From Vibrio hepatarius (GTDB lineage: Bacteria; Pseudomonadota; Gammaproteobacteria; Enterobacterales; Vibrionaceae): a DNA stretch of 64,000 bases. The stretch is taken from positions 52,928 to 116,927 of the forward strand of contig NZ_JAHKPM010000054.1 in NCBI RefSeq assembly GCF_018860525.1, given 5' to 3'. The translations under genes and the position numbers were made by a program. The notes under the pieces were generated by a model, which saw only the letters and a program-made list of their open reading frames with translations, made no database searches and was not told the origin of the DNA. This document shows, in pieces, positions 32,976 to 42,560 of this stretch (position 1 is the stretch's first letter; every line of letters starts with the position of its first letter).

Positions 32976-34808
32976 CTATTGTTTCAATGCTTGATAAATG
33001 TTTTCTGCCAAAGAAGCACTAATCCCCGGAACTTTGCTAATTTCTTCTACATTAGCACGACGAAGTTCTTGCAGCCCCCCCATGTATTTAAGTAAAGCTT
33101 GGCGACGTTTTGGCCCAATACCTTCTATCTCCTCTAAAGCGCTTGTTCTTCGAGTTTTACCTCTCTTCGCTCTATGGCCAGCAATAGCATGGTTATGGCT
33201 TTCATCACGTATATGTTGCATTAGATGCAATGCTGGAGCATCGCTTGGCAAATGAAATTCATCTCCACTAGGGGTAACTAATGTTTCCAACCCGGGTTTA
33301 CGAGTCACTCCCTTAGCAATTCCAATCAAGCGAGGACGTTTTGGCCAGTCGTTCCAGTAACTAGAAATAATCTCGACCGCACGGTTGAGCTGCCCTTTCC
33401 CGCCATCAATAAATATAATATCTGGGATCTTATCCACATCCATTTGCTTAGAATAGCGACGCTCAAGGACTTGCCCCATCGCCGCATAATCATCCCCACC
33501 CGTAATACCATTAATGTTATAGCGGCGATACTCTTGCTTCAGAGGGCCTTCTTGGTTGAACACCACACAAGACGCGATAGTACTTTCACCCTGAGTATGA
33601 GAGATATCAAAACACTCCATTCGCATAATACTCTCGATATTTAGCAACTCACGCAGTGCTTTAAAACGTTGAGATATGGTCATCTTGTGATTAATTTTAC
33701 TGGTTACTGCTGCTAATGCATTAGTATTGGCAAGTTTTAGGTAACGTGAACGCGCTCCAGTAGGTTTCAAATGGAAATGAACTTTACGGCCTGCGATATC
33801 GCTAAGAACTTGCTGCAATGGTTTAGAGTCATCAATCAAACCTGGATTTACAATAATTCCGACCGGGATAGTACGCGCCTCATTATGGCTTAAGTAATAC
33901 TGGCTCAAAAAGCTGTAAAACACTTCTTGCTGGGTCGTGTTATTCGGGATTTTGGGAAAATGACTACGACTACCCAGCACCTTACCCTGACGAATCATCA
34001 AAATATGAATACACGCAACACCATTTTCTTGTGCAAAGCCAAGCACATCCATATCTTCTTGAGAATCATGAGAGACAAACTGCTGTTCTTGAACTCGACG
34101 TATTGCCTGTATTTGATCGCGCAGCTTTGCGGCATCTTCAAACCTCAATTGCTGGCTGGCCATTTCCATGTTTTCTACCAATGTTGACAGTACCTGTTGG
34201 TCTTTACCTTGTAAAAATAAACGCACGAGGTTAACCAATGCTGAGTAATCTTGGTCTGAAATGATGTCGCTAACACAAGGACCGGAACAGCGACCAATTT
34301 GGTACATAAGACATGGGCGCGTCCGGTTACTGTATACCGTATCTTCACACTGCCTAACAGGAAGAATTTTTTGAATTAAATGTAGGGTCTCACGTACAGC
34401 CCCCGCATCTGGGTATGGTCCAAAGTACTCCCCCTTACGCTTTTTGGCACCTCGATGCATAGATAATCTAGGGTGTTTGTGACCACTGATGAAAACATAA
34501 GGATAAGATTTATCATCACGAAGCAGCACATTGTACTTGGGCAAATACTGCTTAATGTAATTATGCTCTAGGATAAGAGCTTCAGTTTCAGTATGTGTAA
34601 TAGTGACATCGATCTGAGTAATATTACTCACTAATGCTCGGGTTTTTTCACTATCTACTTTGGTGCGAAAATAACTAGAGAGGCGTTTTTTTAAGTCTTT
34701 GGCTTTACCAACATAAATAACAAAAGCCTCGGCGTTATACATTCTGTAAACGCCAGGCTGGTTAGTGACCGTCTTTAAAAAAGAAGCCGAGTCAAAAGGA
34801 ACGGTCAC
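32976..34808 (-). CDS. uvrC: UvrABC excinuclease subunit C
   Basis: 610 residues, the standard length. N-terminal GIY-YIG nuclease (G-V-Y-R-M-Y, V-I-Y-V-G-K-A-K-D-L-K-K-R-L) makes the 3' incision. A Cys-rich stretch (C-L-M-Y-Q-I-G-R-C-S-G-P-C) and UVR domain (about 200-235) follow, then the RNase H-like 5' nuclease (E-C-F-D-I-S-H, I-D-G-G-K-G-Q-L) and C-terminal helix-hairpin-helices (L-E-E-I-E-G-I-G-P-K-R). It acts with UvrAB in nucleotide excision repair. Start GTG overlaps the uvrY/varA TAG by one base, so the two are coupled. Confidence 0.97.
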   Translation of the reverse strand: MTVPFDSASFLKTVTNQPGVYRMYNAEAFVIYVGKAKDLKKRLSSYFRTKVDSEKTRALVSNITQIDVTITHTETEALILEHNYIKQYLPKYNVLLRDDKSYPYVFISGHKHPRLSMHRGAKKRKGEYFGPYPDAGAVRETLHLIQKILPVRQCEDTVYSNRTRPCLMYQIGRCSGPCVSDIISDQDYSALVNLVRLFLQGKDQQVLSTLVENMEMASQQLRFEDAAKLRDQIQAIRRVQEQQFVSHDSQEDMDVLGFAQENGVACIHILMIRQGKVLGSRSHFPKIPNNTTQQEVFYSFLSQYYLSHNEARTIPVGIIVNPGLIDDSKPLQQVLSDIAGRKVHFHLKPTGARSRYLKLANTNALAAVTSKINHKMTISQRFKALRELLNIESIMRMECFDISHTQGESTIASCVVFNQEGPLKQEYRRYNINGITGGDDYAAMGQVLERRYSKQMDVDKIPDIIFIDGGKGQLNRAVEIISSYWNDWPKRPRLIGIAKGVTRKPGLETLVTPSGDEFHLPSDAPALHLMQHIRDESHNHAIAGHRAKRGKTRRTSALEEIEGIGPKRRQALLKYMGGLQELRRANVEEISKVPGISASLAENIYQALKQ

Positions 34809-35452
34809 TACAAAGTCTCTGTATCTAACATTCCATGGCGAATGGCCAAATGGGTCAGCTCTACATCACCATTGATACCAAGCTTATTAAACAACCTATA
34901 ACGATAACTATTCACCGTTTTGGGGCTTAAATTGAGCTGTTCTGAGATATCGGTGACTTTCTGCCCTTTGGTAATCATCATCATAATTTGCAGTTCACGC
35001 TCAGAAAGCTCCGCAAACGGATTTTCTGAAGCAGAAGAAAACTGGCTTAGTGCCATCTGCTGCGCGATTTCAGGCGAAATATAACGCTGACCACTATTAA
35101 CGATACGTATTGCGTTGACCATTTCATCTGGCCCCGCCCCTTTCGTCAGGTACCCTGCAGCACCTGCTTGCATCACTTTGGTTGGAAACGGATTTTCCGT
35201 ATGAACAGTTAAAACGATGATTTTCACATCAGGATTAAAACGCAGGATTTTCTTGGTCGATTCTAAACCACCAATACCCGGCATATTCATATCCATCAAA
35301 ATAACATCGGTATGATTCGACCGACACCATTTTACTGCGTCTTCACCGCTCTCAGCTTCCCCTGCTACGTTCATTCCACGGACGTCTTCAATAATACGTC
35401 GTATCCCTGTGCGAACCAGCTCGTGATCATCTACAAGGAAAACATTTATCAA
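34808..35452 (-). CDS. varA: Response regulator UvrY/VarA (GacA family)
   Basis: About 214 residues from TTG at 35452. That start gives the family N terminus (I-N-V-F-L-V-D-D-H-E-L-V-R) and has GGAG eight bases upstream; the longer in-frame ATG start adds 13 atypical residues. The receiver domain has the phospho-acceptor in V-I-L-M-D-M-N-M-P-G (about residue 54) and Thr/Lys in V-L-T-V-H and T-K-G-A-G. The C-terminal LuxR-type helix-turn-helix (L-S-E-R-E-L-Q-I-M, S-P-K-T-V-N-S-Y-R-Y-R) binds DNA. Partner of a BarA/VarS sensor, it drives CsrB-type sRNAs controlling virulence and carbon flow. Coupled to uvrC. Confidence 0.95.
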   Translation of the reverse strand: MINVFLVDDHELVRTGIRRIIEDVRGMNVAGEAESGEDAVKWCRSNHTDVILMDMNMPGIGGLESTKKILRFNPDVKIIVLTVHTENPFPTKVMQAGAAGYLTKGAGPDEMVNAIRIVNSGQRYISPEIAQQMALSQFSSASENPFAELSERELQIMMMITKGQKVTDISEQLNLSPKTVNSYRYRLFNKLGINGDVELTHLAIRHGMLDTETL

Positions 35453-35799
35453 ACTTGTATCTCCACACTTTTTGATTGGCTCTGCACCCACTTCAAGTAG
35501 TGGATAACAGCATGGCTGCTTATTCTAACCTAATTATGGTTTGTAACTTACTCTGAATATGTGCTCAAACGCAAACTTTAGCAAGTACTTATTTTCATAT
35601 CTGCTTCTAGTAGGCTAACTATACGACTATTGATAATAATAGCCGTATAGTACTGTTATGACTACAAATTAAGCTTATACACTCATTCACTTATCATAGT
35701 AATTGCAAGATAGAAGGATTTAATCTATTAATACTCGGTGCGGCACACATTAGCGCATGTTATATCAAAAATTTTAATTATGACTTCTAAGGATATGTT
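35453..35799. other. Divergent region between varA and the DUF3015 gene
   Basis: 347 bases. It holds a 13-bp inverted repeat with one mismatch (35619-35650: CTATACGACTATT / AATAGCCGTATAG), about 170 bases upstream of varA, which could be an operator or a hairpin. No gene seen. Confidence 0.5.
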
Positions 35800-36285
35800 A
35801 TGAAAAAGCTTCTAGCAGCGACAGTACTGGCATCTACATTACCTATGTCTGGTCTTGTGATGGCAGACAATGACGTTGGCTGTGGATTGGGAACTATGGT
35901 CTTTGATGGTAATGAAGGAAAAGTATCAAAAATCCTTGCGGCAACAACAAACGGTACATCTGGCAACCAAACTTTTGGTATCACTTTTGGTACTCTCGGC
36001 TGTGACGGTACAGGTAAAGTGACTTCTTCACAGAAATTAGCCATGTTTATCGATGGAAACATCGACAACTTGGCTCGTGACATGGCCAAAGGTCAAGGTG
36101 AAACTTTAGCGACACTTTCTGAAGTCTGGGGCATAAACGAAGCTGACAAAGCAACATTCAACTCAATGGCGCAAGAAAACTTTGCACAAGTTTTCGTTTC
36201 AGAAAATGTGACCTCTCAACAAGTGTTTACCAACCTAAATCAAATGGTTGCTAGCGATACAAAGCTTGCTAACTACGCAATTTAA
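35800..36285 (+). CDS. DUF3015 family exported protein
   Basis: 161 residues. A signal peptide covers 1-22 (V-M-A-D). The mature part has D-V-G-C-G-L-G-T-M-V-F at its start and a second Cys in T-L-G-C-D-G-T-G-K-V, the DUF3015 pattern, followed by helices. The two Cys probably form a disulfide in the periplasm. Function unknown. A TTCG-loop terminator follows directly, so the downstream DUF4105 gene is likely transcribed mainly from its own promoter, though the two may be functionally paired. Confidence 0.85.
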   Translation: MKKLLAATVLASTLPMSGLVMADNDVGCGLGTMVFDGNEGKVSKILAATTNGTSGNQTFGITFGTLGCDGTGKVTSSQKLAMFIDGNIDNLARDMAKGQGETLATLSEVWGINEADKATFNSMAQENFAQVFVSENVTSQQVFTNLNQMVASDTKLANYAI

Positions 36286-36302
36286 AATCGCTAAATTCTA
36301 GG

Positions 36303-36324
36303 TGCCACTTCGGTGGCATTTTTC
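36303..36324 (+). terminator. Terminator after DUF3015 gene
   Basis: TGCCAC-TTCG-GTGGCA with a stable UUCG tetraloop, followed by TTTTTCTTTT. Textbook intrinsic terminator. Confidence 0.92.
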
Positions 36325-36393
36325 TTTTATCAGTTACAAATACCGATAAATCACGAGCCATTCGCTGTTAGCTAATACAAGAACATCTCTTTT

Positions 36394-38244
36394 ATGAAGT
36401 CCTTCCGAATCAAGATTTCCCAATTACTTAGCTTAAGTTTGATAGTGCCTAGTACCTACGCTACCACCCAATTTGAGGTGAGAGAGCTATCGCAGGATGC
36501 ATACTGGCTAAAATTAGGCCATTATCTTCCCGGTCTATTATCCGGTTATAAAAGTACTATCGACAATGAGTCGTTTTTCCTTTCTCCAGATGGTATGAAT
36601 TCACCGATAGCAGAGTTACAAGCGACCATAGACCTACTCTATTCATCTGATAAAGAACTTGCCAAGCAGACACAGTGTCGTTATCCAGCACGCTACACCT
36701 GGCTTGAAAGCCAACAAGGTAGAAGTGCTGAGCTATCATGTCCAGAGCTAGATACATGGCGAGAAGTCATTGACCCTGAAGGGCTAACACTCGTTTTCCC
36801 CACAGCATTTATGAACAATCCTTCTTCCATGTTCGGTCACACATTACTGCGTATTGATGCTAAAGATCAAACAAGGAACAAAGAGTTAGTTGCTTTCGCT
36901 GTTAATTTTGCCGCAGAGCCTGAAACCCAAGATAACCCCGCCCTATTTGCAATAAAAGGGCTTATTGGTCGTTATCCTGGCCGCTACGCTGTTATGCCCT
37001 ATTACAAAAAAGTTCGTGAGTATAATGATATTGAGTCAAGAGACATATGGGAATATAAGCTCAAATTCACACCACAGGAAGTTGAACGCATTCTGCTTCA
37101 TTTATGGGAGATGCAATATGCCGAATTTGATTATTATTTCCTCGATGAAAATTGTTCTTACCAATTGCTATCATTGCTAGAGCTGGCACGTGAGGATCTT
37201 TCGCTAACCAAACACTTTTCAGTGCAAGTTATACCTTCAGACACGGTTCGTGCCCTTGCTGAATCGGACTTGTTGGAAGCGCCTCAATACCGAGCCGCAT
37301 TTGGTACTCGATTACTGCATCTTGCGAATGAAGTAGATGAAAGGCTTTTCATCGCGGCTAAAAATGCAACTGAAGGGATTTTTCCGAACCCAGCGGACTA
37401 TTCAGACACAGAGCACGCAGCAATCTTAGAACTTGCTTATGAGTGGCTCAATTTCCAATTATACGATCAAGGTTTAGAGCGTGATCCAACAGCCAAGCGC
37501 CTGACCCAACTGCTTTACCAAAGAAGTAGAATAAAAGTCGGCTCTCCTTTTTCAGCCGTTGAGATGCCTTCAGTATCACCTGAACAAGGCCATGCTTCTG
37601 CTCGTTTCGGTTTGAGTTATCAATATTGGAATGACAAAAATAATCAAGCCACATTAGAATGGCGAGCCGCTTATCATGATTTACTCGATTCACAAGATGG
37701 CTTTGTGGCAGGCGCACAAATCAATTTTCTCGATACACAATTAAGCATCGACAAGGAAGGCACAACAAGGCTTGAGCGATTTTATTTCCTCGATACTATG
37801 GCTCTTGCTCCTAGCAATAGAATCTTTGATAGCTGGTCATGGAATATGCGTACTGGATTTGATCGCCAGCCGATTTCACAAGCTATGTCAGGCCGTTGGT
37901 TCGCACAAGGAGGTTATGGTAAAGCATGGGGAGCATCAGATCAGACTCATTTCTACTCTCTGCTTTCAGGTGAATTGAATGGTGGAGAACTGACCGACTA
38001 CAGCTTAGTCCCAGGTTTGGGGGTTGAGGCAGGAGCGCTTTTTCAAATCAGCAGTAAGCACAGATTCGGAGTACAAGCTCAGTATCTTGCACTCATTGAT
38101 TCTGACCAAGACAATCATTCCAACATCAACATCAATTGGAATTGGTCATTTAACAGTAATTTCGCTCTTAGAACTCAACTCACATACCAGAAATGGCAGT
38201 CAGATGATATTGGCGCAAAACTCACTGGTTTTATTTATTATTAG
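36394..38244 (+). CDS. DUF4105 domain protein with C-terminal outer-membrane barrel
   Basis: 616 residues. A signal peptide covers about 1-23 (T-Y-A-T). The DUF4105 (Lnb N-terminal) domain covers about 125-295, with N-N-P-S-S-M-F-G-H-T-L-L-R and D-E-N-C-S-Y-Q-L-L, giving a His and a Cys that fit a papain-like catalytic pair. The C-terminal third (about 400-616) is a series of alternating aromatic beta strands ending in Tyr-Tyr, typical of outer-membrane beta barrels. Related domains act in lipoprotein acylation; here a cell-envelope lipid or peptide transferase or hydrolase exposed in the periplasm is inferred. Confidence 0.85.
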   Translation: MKSFRIKISQLLSLSLIVPSTYATTQFEVRELSQDAYWLKLGHYLPGLLSGYKSTIDNESFFLSPDGMNSPIAELQATIDLLYSSDKELAKQTQCRYPARYTWLESQQGRSAELSCPELDTWREVIDPEGLTLVFPTAFMNNPSSMFGHTLLRIDAKDQTRNKELVAFAVNFAAEPETQDNPALFAIKGLIGRYPGRYAVMPYYKKVREYNDIESRDIWEYKLKFTPQEVERILLHLWEMQYAEFDYYFLDENCSYQLLSLLELAREDLSLTKHFSVQVIPSDTVRALAESDLLEAPQYRAAFGTRLLHLANEVDERLFIAAKNATEGIFPNPADYSDTEHAAILELAYEWLNFQLYDQGLERDPTAKRLTQLLYQRSRIKVGSPFSAVEMPSVSPEQGHASARFGLSYQYWNDKNNQATLEWRAAYHDLLDSQDGFVAGAQINFLDTQLSIDKEGTTRLERFYFLDTMALAPSNRIFDSWSWNMRTGFDRQPISQAMSGRWFAQGGYGKAWGASDQTHFYSLLSGELNGGELTDYSLVPGLGVEAGALFQISSKHRFGVQAQYLALIDSDQDNHSNININWNWSFNSNFALRTQLTYQKWQSDDIGAKLTGFIYY

Positions 38245-38297
38245 GCACTATTGAGCTTATGCTAAACTAGTTCCGAATTTCTTGTAGAGCACTGTCC

Positions 38298-40661
38298 ATG
38301 TCTGTCCAGCACGGTTTTTTACTGACTCGCCAAGCCAGAGACATTTCTGGTCACACTCAGATTGAACTTTGGCTTGCCACTGATAATGGCCCTGTTCAGT
38401 TGCTAGTAGACGGGGAAAAACCTGTCTTCTTCATTCCACAAGAATCCGCATTACTGTGTCAGGGGATCATCGAAAAGTTCAACCTTAACGCCACCATTAA
38501 ACCACTTTCACTCACTAGCTTTGACGGCATTGAACTTGCTGCATGCTACTGCTCAGGCATTAAACAAGCACAGCAGCTAAGTCAAGCACTTAAAAAGACA
38601 GATACCTTAGTACTAGAAGATGATGTTCGTCTTGCTGACCGCTATCTAATGGAGCGTTTTATTCAAGGGAGCCTTGAGTTTACAGGTGAGCCTCTAGTAA
38701 AACACGGCTACACACGATTTAATAGCGTGAAATGTCGCCAATTTGATTATATTCCTCACTTAAAAGTGGTTTCATTAGATATTGAGTGTTCTGAGAAAGG
38801 CATATTGTATTCAGTCGGGCTAGACAGTCCAATGGATAGTCGTGTCATTATGATTGGCGATGACCAGCAAGCAGAAACTTCCATTGAGTGGGTAGCAGAT
38901 GAAAAGCAACTGCTCCATTCATTGATCCGCTGGTTCGCACAATTTGACCCTGACGTTATTATTGGCTGGAACGTCCTCGACTTTGATTTTAGGCTATTAC
39001 ACAAGCGTGCTGAATGGCATAAAATCCAGCTGAAAATAGGCCGAGCTAATCAAAAAAGTTTTTTCCGTATATCACCAAATACGCAGCAAGCCTTCGTTTC
39101 AATTCCTGGTAGAGTTGTAATGGATGGTATTGATACGCTTAAAACCGCCACATATTACTTTCGCAGCTGGTCACTTGAATCTGTATCGCAAGAACTACTA
39201 GGCGAAGGTAAAAAAATTCATAATGTGCATGACAGAATGGATGAAATTAACCAGATGTTCCTAAAGGATAAACCTTCTCTGGCGAAGTATAATCTCCATG
39301 ACTGTATCTTGGTTAATAAAATTTTCTCCCAAACACATTTACTAGAATTTGCCATCGAACGTGCAAAGCTGACAGGGGTTGAGCTTGATCGTGTAGGTGG
39401 CTCCGTTGCCGCATTCACCAATCTTTACTTGCCTCAAATTCATCGCGCTGGTTATGTCGCACCCAACTTATACCCTGAAAATTGGTTAGCGAGTCCGGGC
39501 GGTTATGTTATGGACTCGATACCCAATCTTTATGATTCAGTCATAGTGCTGGACTTTAAAAGCCTCTATCCGTCTATTATTCGATCGTTTCTTATCGATC
39601 CCATGGGATTAATCGAGGGTCTCAAGTTAACTATTGGTAAACATCAGCATCAAGCAGTAGAAGGTTTTCGTGGCGGTCAGTTTCATCGTAGTAAACATTT
39701 TCTACCAGCCATGATAGAAAACCTTTGGGCAGCACGAGATAAGGCTAAGAGAAATAACGCAAAAGCATTTTCTCAGGCGATTAAAATTATTATGAACTCG
39801 TTTTACGGCGTATTGGGCTCTGCTGGATGTCGATTTTTTGATACGCGGTTGGCATCAAGTATCACCATGCGTGGACACGAAATAATGAAACAAACCAAAC
39901 AACTGATCGAAGACAAAGGCTATCAAGTTATCTATGGGGACACGGATTCAACATTTGTTTCATTGAATGGGAAACATTCACAAACTCAAGCCGATAAAAT
40001 TGGTCAGGAACTTGTTGATGATATTAATCATTGGTGGACAAAACAGCTAAAAGAACAATACAACTTAACTTCGATTCTCGAATTGGAATACGAAACGCAT
40101 TATAGGAAGTTTTTAATGCCAACGATCCGAGGTCAGGAAACAGGGTCAAAAAAACGTTATGCGGGACTCATTGGTGAAGGTGAGTCGGAAGAAATTATCT
40201 TTAAGGGATTAGAAAGTGCCCGTACTGACTGGACCCCTCTCTCTCAGCGTTTTCAGCACCAGCTCTATTCAATGATTTTTCATGAGCAAGATCCTACGGA
40301 GTTTATCCAAGAATTTGTTGAGCAAACACTCGCAGGGAGATTCGATTCAGAACTAGTTTATCAAAAGCGTCTTCGTCGAAAATTGCATGAGTATAAAAAA
40401 AACATCCCTCCCCAAGTAAAGGCTGCACGTTTTGCGGACGAGATTAATGCCCAGCTAGGACGGCCTCTTCAATATCAAAACAAAGGCAGGATTGAGTACG
40501 TTATTACCCTTTCTGGTGCTGAGCCACTGGAATATCAAAAGAGTCCGATTGATTACCAGCACTATATCGATAAACAGCTAAAACCTGTAGCAGAAGCTAT
40601 CTTACCCTTCGTCGGTATCAATTTCGCAAGCCTTTGTGAACCTCAGCTTGGCTTGTTCTAA
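38298..40661 (+). CDS. polB: DNA polymerase II
   Basis: 787-residue family B polymerase. The 3'-5' exonuclease has V-V-S-L-D-I-E-C-S (Exo I) and I-I-G-W-N-V-L-D-F-D (Exo II). Polymerase motif A is D-F-K-S-L-Y-P-S-I, motif B is K-I-I-M-N-S-F-Y-G-V, motif C is Y-G-D-T-D-S. All catalytic Asp/Glu are present. It performs SOS-linked translesion and replication-restart synthesis. No LexA box with CTGT-N8-ACAG spacing was identified in the short upstream gap. The length is the usual one for this family. Confidence 0.96.
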   Translation: MSVQHGFLLTRQARDISGHTQIELWLATDNGPVQLLVDGEKPVFFIPQESALLCQGIIEKFNLNATIKPLSLTSFDGIELAACYCSGIKQAQQLSQALKKTDTLVLEDDVRLADRYLMERFIQGSLEFTGEPLVKHGYTRFNSVKCRQFDYIPHLKVVSLDIECSEKGILYSVGLDSPMDSRVIMIGDDQQAETSIEWVADEKQLLHSLIRWFAQFDPDVIIGWNVLDFDFRLLHKRAEWHKIQLKIGRANQKSFFRISPNTQQAFVSIPGRVVMDGIDTLKTATYYFRSWSLESVSQELLGEGKKIHNVHDRMDEINQMFLKDKPSLAKYNLHDCILVNKIFSQTHLLEFAIERAKLTGVELDRVGGSVAAFTNLYLPQIHRAGYVAPNLYPENWLASPGGYVMDSIPNLYDSVIVLDFKSLYPSIIRSFLIDPMGLIEGLKLTIGKHQHQAVEGFRGGQFHRSKHFLPAMIENLWAARDKAKRNNAKAFSQAIKIIMNSFYGVLGSAGCRFFDTRLASSITMRGHEIMKQTKQLIEDKGYQVIYGDTDSTFVSLNGKHSQTQADKIGQELVDDINHWWTKQLKEQYNLTSILELEYETHYRKFLMPTIRGQETGSKKRYAGLIGEGESEEIIFKGLESARTDWTPLSQRFQHQLYSMIFHEQDPTEFIQEFVEQTLAGRFDSELVYQKRLRRKLHEYKKNIPPQVKAARFADEINAQLGRPLQYQNKGRIEYVITLSGAEPLEYQKSPIDYQHYIDKQLKPVAEAILPFVGINFASLCEPQLGLF

Positions 40662-40673
40662 ACCAGAATACGC

Positions 40674-41441
40674 TTAACCAATACGAAACTCTGTTTTTTG
40701 GTACTGCTTAACTAGCCATTCTCCAAAACCATCAAGGATACCTATTACAGATCGTTTTGCTATAAACCGACCGGACAACAAAATTCCAAGTCTTTCAATT
40801 TCTATTTTTTTCTCTGGAAAATACTGCAAAAACTGATCACCACATTCAATCGGATCATCAAACCAATTTTTATCTTTGTACATCACAAGAGAGTAGCTGG
40901 CACGAAGTAATTTTTTTGCAATAATGATTTGTGCTTTTACTTGTTCTTCTGGAGTAGCTGAACGAGCAATTCGATTCCGATACACAGCAACCCAGTTTTC
41001 AACATCCATGTTCCAATGTTTGGCTACCTCCCAGCTGGGTTCATAATCACCGAAGCACTCAGCCAAATTTTCACCATACACACAGACTGAACAGTGACGT
41101 AATTGAAACCCCCAAGAAAATATACTGTCTAGGCTCGCTATATCTTGCGCTAAGGTGTTGGTTAAAGAGACCCCATTGATAAATGGGTATGACTTTTGAA
41201 AGCGCCATTTAATCGAATTAAACAATGTTGTTCTCACATCACTAAAACTCTCGTTAGTGACGACTAGAACATCAATATTTGATTGTTTAGGTTCAGCTCG
41301 TTTACGTGCAACGCTGCCATAGAGATACACACTATGGAGGTTTTCTCCCAACCCGCTCTTAAGAAAACAAACAAGTTCATCAATAGCAGGTTGGTACATT
41401 TCCTGAAATGGCTGTTTAGGATCAATAACTGAAAGAAGCAT
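40674..41441 (-). CDS. Nucleotidyltransferase-fold protein with altered catalytic motif
   Basis: 255 residues. The N-terminal pol-beta superfamily fold is seen as Y-L-Y-G-S-V-A-R near residues 39-46, then S-N-I-D-V-L-V at 54-60. Aminoglycoside adenylyltransferases and MNT-type enzymes have S-D-x-D here; the first Asp is Asn55 in this protein, while Asp57 is kept. The remaining helical part resembles the C-terminal domain of ANT(3'')/ANT(9)-like proteins. Either a weakened or altered activity, or a non-catalytic role, is possible. Convergent with polB, with 12 bases between stops. Confidence 0.7.
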   Translation of the reverse strand: MLLSVIDPKQPFQEMYQPAIDELVCFLKSGLGENLHSVYLYGSVARKRAEPKQSNIDVLVVTNESFSDVRTTLFNSIKWRFQKSYPFINGVSLTNTLAQDIASLDSIFSWGFQLRHCSVCVYGENLAECFGDYEPSWEVAKHWNMDVENWVAVYRNRIARSATPEEQVKAQIIIAKKLLRASYSLVMYKDKNWFDDPIECGDQFLQYFPEKKIEIERLGILLSGRFIAKRSVIGILDGFGEWLVKQYQKTEFRIG

Positions 41442-41577
41442 ATAACTGATTACAATAATTTTTAAATACTCTGTCTTCTAATGTTCGCCCACACATTGAC
41501 ACGAATCAAGATATTCCTTCGTTTTAACTCTATGTATATAATACGACAACTCTATTCCATGCTGAGGATACACAATT

Positions 41578-42144
41578 ATGCCAAGAGCAAGTGAGCTTAA
41601 AAAAGGTTTTGCTATAGAATCTAATAGTAAAACATTACTTATTAAAGATATCGAAGTGACAACGCCTGGGGGAAGAGGCGGAGCAAAAATTTATAAATTG
41701 CGCTGTATAGATCTATCTACTGGTAGCCGGGTTGACGAAAGATTTAAATCTGATGATGTGGTAGAAACGGTCGATATGTTTAAACGCGCCGTTGCCTTTT
41801 CGTATATTGATAATGATGAATACATTTTTATGGATAACGAAGACTACACACAATTCACGTTCAAAAAATCTGATATTGAAGATGACCTGTTATTCATCAC
41901 AGAAGAAATCCAAGGGCTACACGTCATTGTAGTGGATCATAACCCTGTCGGTCTTGAACTTCCTGCTTCCGTTGAGCTGGTTATTGAAGAAACCGACCCA
42001 TCAATCAAAGGGGCTTCTGCTTCAGCGAGAACGAAACCAGCTCGTTTTGTTACAGGCTTAACCGTTCAGGTCCCAGAGTATATTGCAACTGGCGATCGTA
42101 TCGTGATAAATACCACTGAACGCAAATATATGAGCCGTGCCTAA
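41578..42144 (+). CDS. efpL: Elongation factor P-like protein EfpL (YeiP)
   Basis: 188 residues with the three beta-barrel domains of EF-P. The tip loop of domain I reads T-P-G-G-R-G-G-A-K with Arg33 at the position of the modified residue of EF-P, matching the extended loop of the EfpL/YeiP subgroup rather than true EF-P with Lys34. It relieves ribosome stalling at proline-containing and other hard motifs. The domain II-III part ends with G-D-R-I-V-I-N-T. The DUF440 gene starts two bases after its stop, so they form an operon. Confidence 0.93.
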   Translation: MPRASELKKGFAIESNSKTLLIKDIEVTTPGGRGGAKIYKLRCIDLSTGSRVDERFKSDDVVETVDMFKRAVAFSYIDNDEYIFMDNEDYTQFTFKKSDIEDDLLFITEEIQGLHVIVVDHNPVGLELPASVELVIEETDPSIKGASASARTKPARFVTGLTVQVPEYIATGDRIVINTTERKYMSRA

Positions 42145-42146
42145 AT

Positions 42147-42467
42147 ATGCCTGAACTTATCTCCTACGACGATGCCATAGAAACAGCCTATGATATATTC
42201 CTTGAAATGGCAGCAGATAACCTCGAAGCAGCAGATGTGATTATTTTTGTGGCTCAGTTTGACGACAAAGGCGCCGCGGAATTGGTTGAAACTAGCGATG
42301 ACTGGGCGCAACATGTTGGATTTGATGTTGACAAAAACATCTATGCTGAAATACGGGTGGGCTTGGTTAACGAAGACAGCGATGTGCTCGATGATGTTTT
42401 TGCTCGCCTACTGATTAGTCGAGACCCAGACAACAAGTTTTGCCATGTCCTTTGGAAAAGGGACTAA
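42147..42467 (+). CDS. yciU: DUF440 (YciU/HI1450-like) dsDNA-mimic protein
   Basis: 106 residues, very acidic (many Asp/Glu), with the family pattern D-D-A-I-E-x-A-Y-D-I-F-L-E-M-A near the start and H-V-L-W-K-R-D at the end. Homologues mimic the shape and charge of double-stranded DNA and bind the nucleoid protein HU. It lies directly after efpL and convergent to ihfA, a nucleoid-protein gene. Cytosolic. Confidence 0.9.
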   Translation: MPELISYDDAIETAYDIFLEMAADNLEAADVIIFVAQFDDKGAAELVETSDDWAQHVGFDVDKNIYAEIRVGLVNEDSDVLDDVFARLLISRDPDNKFCHVLWKRD

Positions 42468-42490
42468 ATAGCAAAATTTACCAAAAATAA

Positions 42491-42525
42491 CTAGAAGACG
42501 TGTGTCAAACAACTCCGTCTTCTAG
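42491..42525. terminator. Shared terminator between yciU and ihfA
   Basis: CTAGAAGACG (42491-42500) pairs perfectly with CGTCTTCTAG (42516-42525). The minus strand continues with TTATTTTT, fitting ihfA; the plus side has AATTTT. Confidence 0.8.
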
Positions 42526-42560
42526 AATTTTGATGTCCTTACTACTAGGCAGTCTACGTG

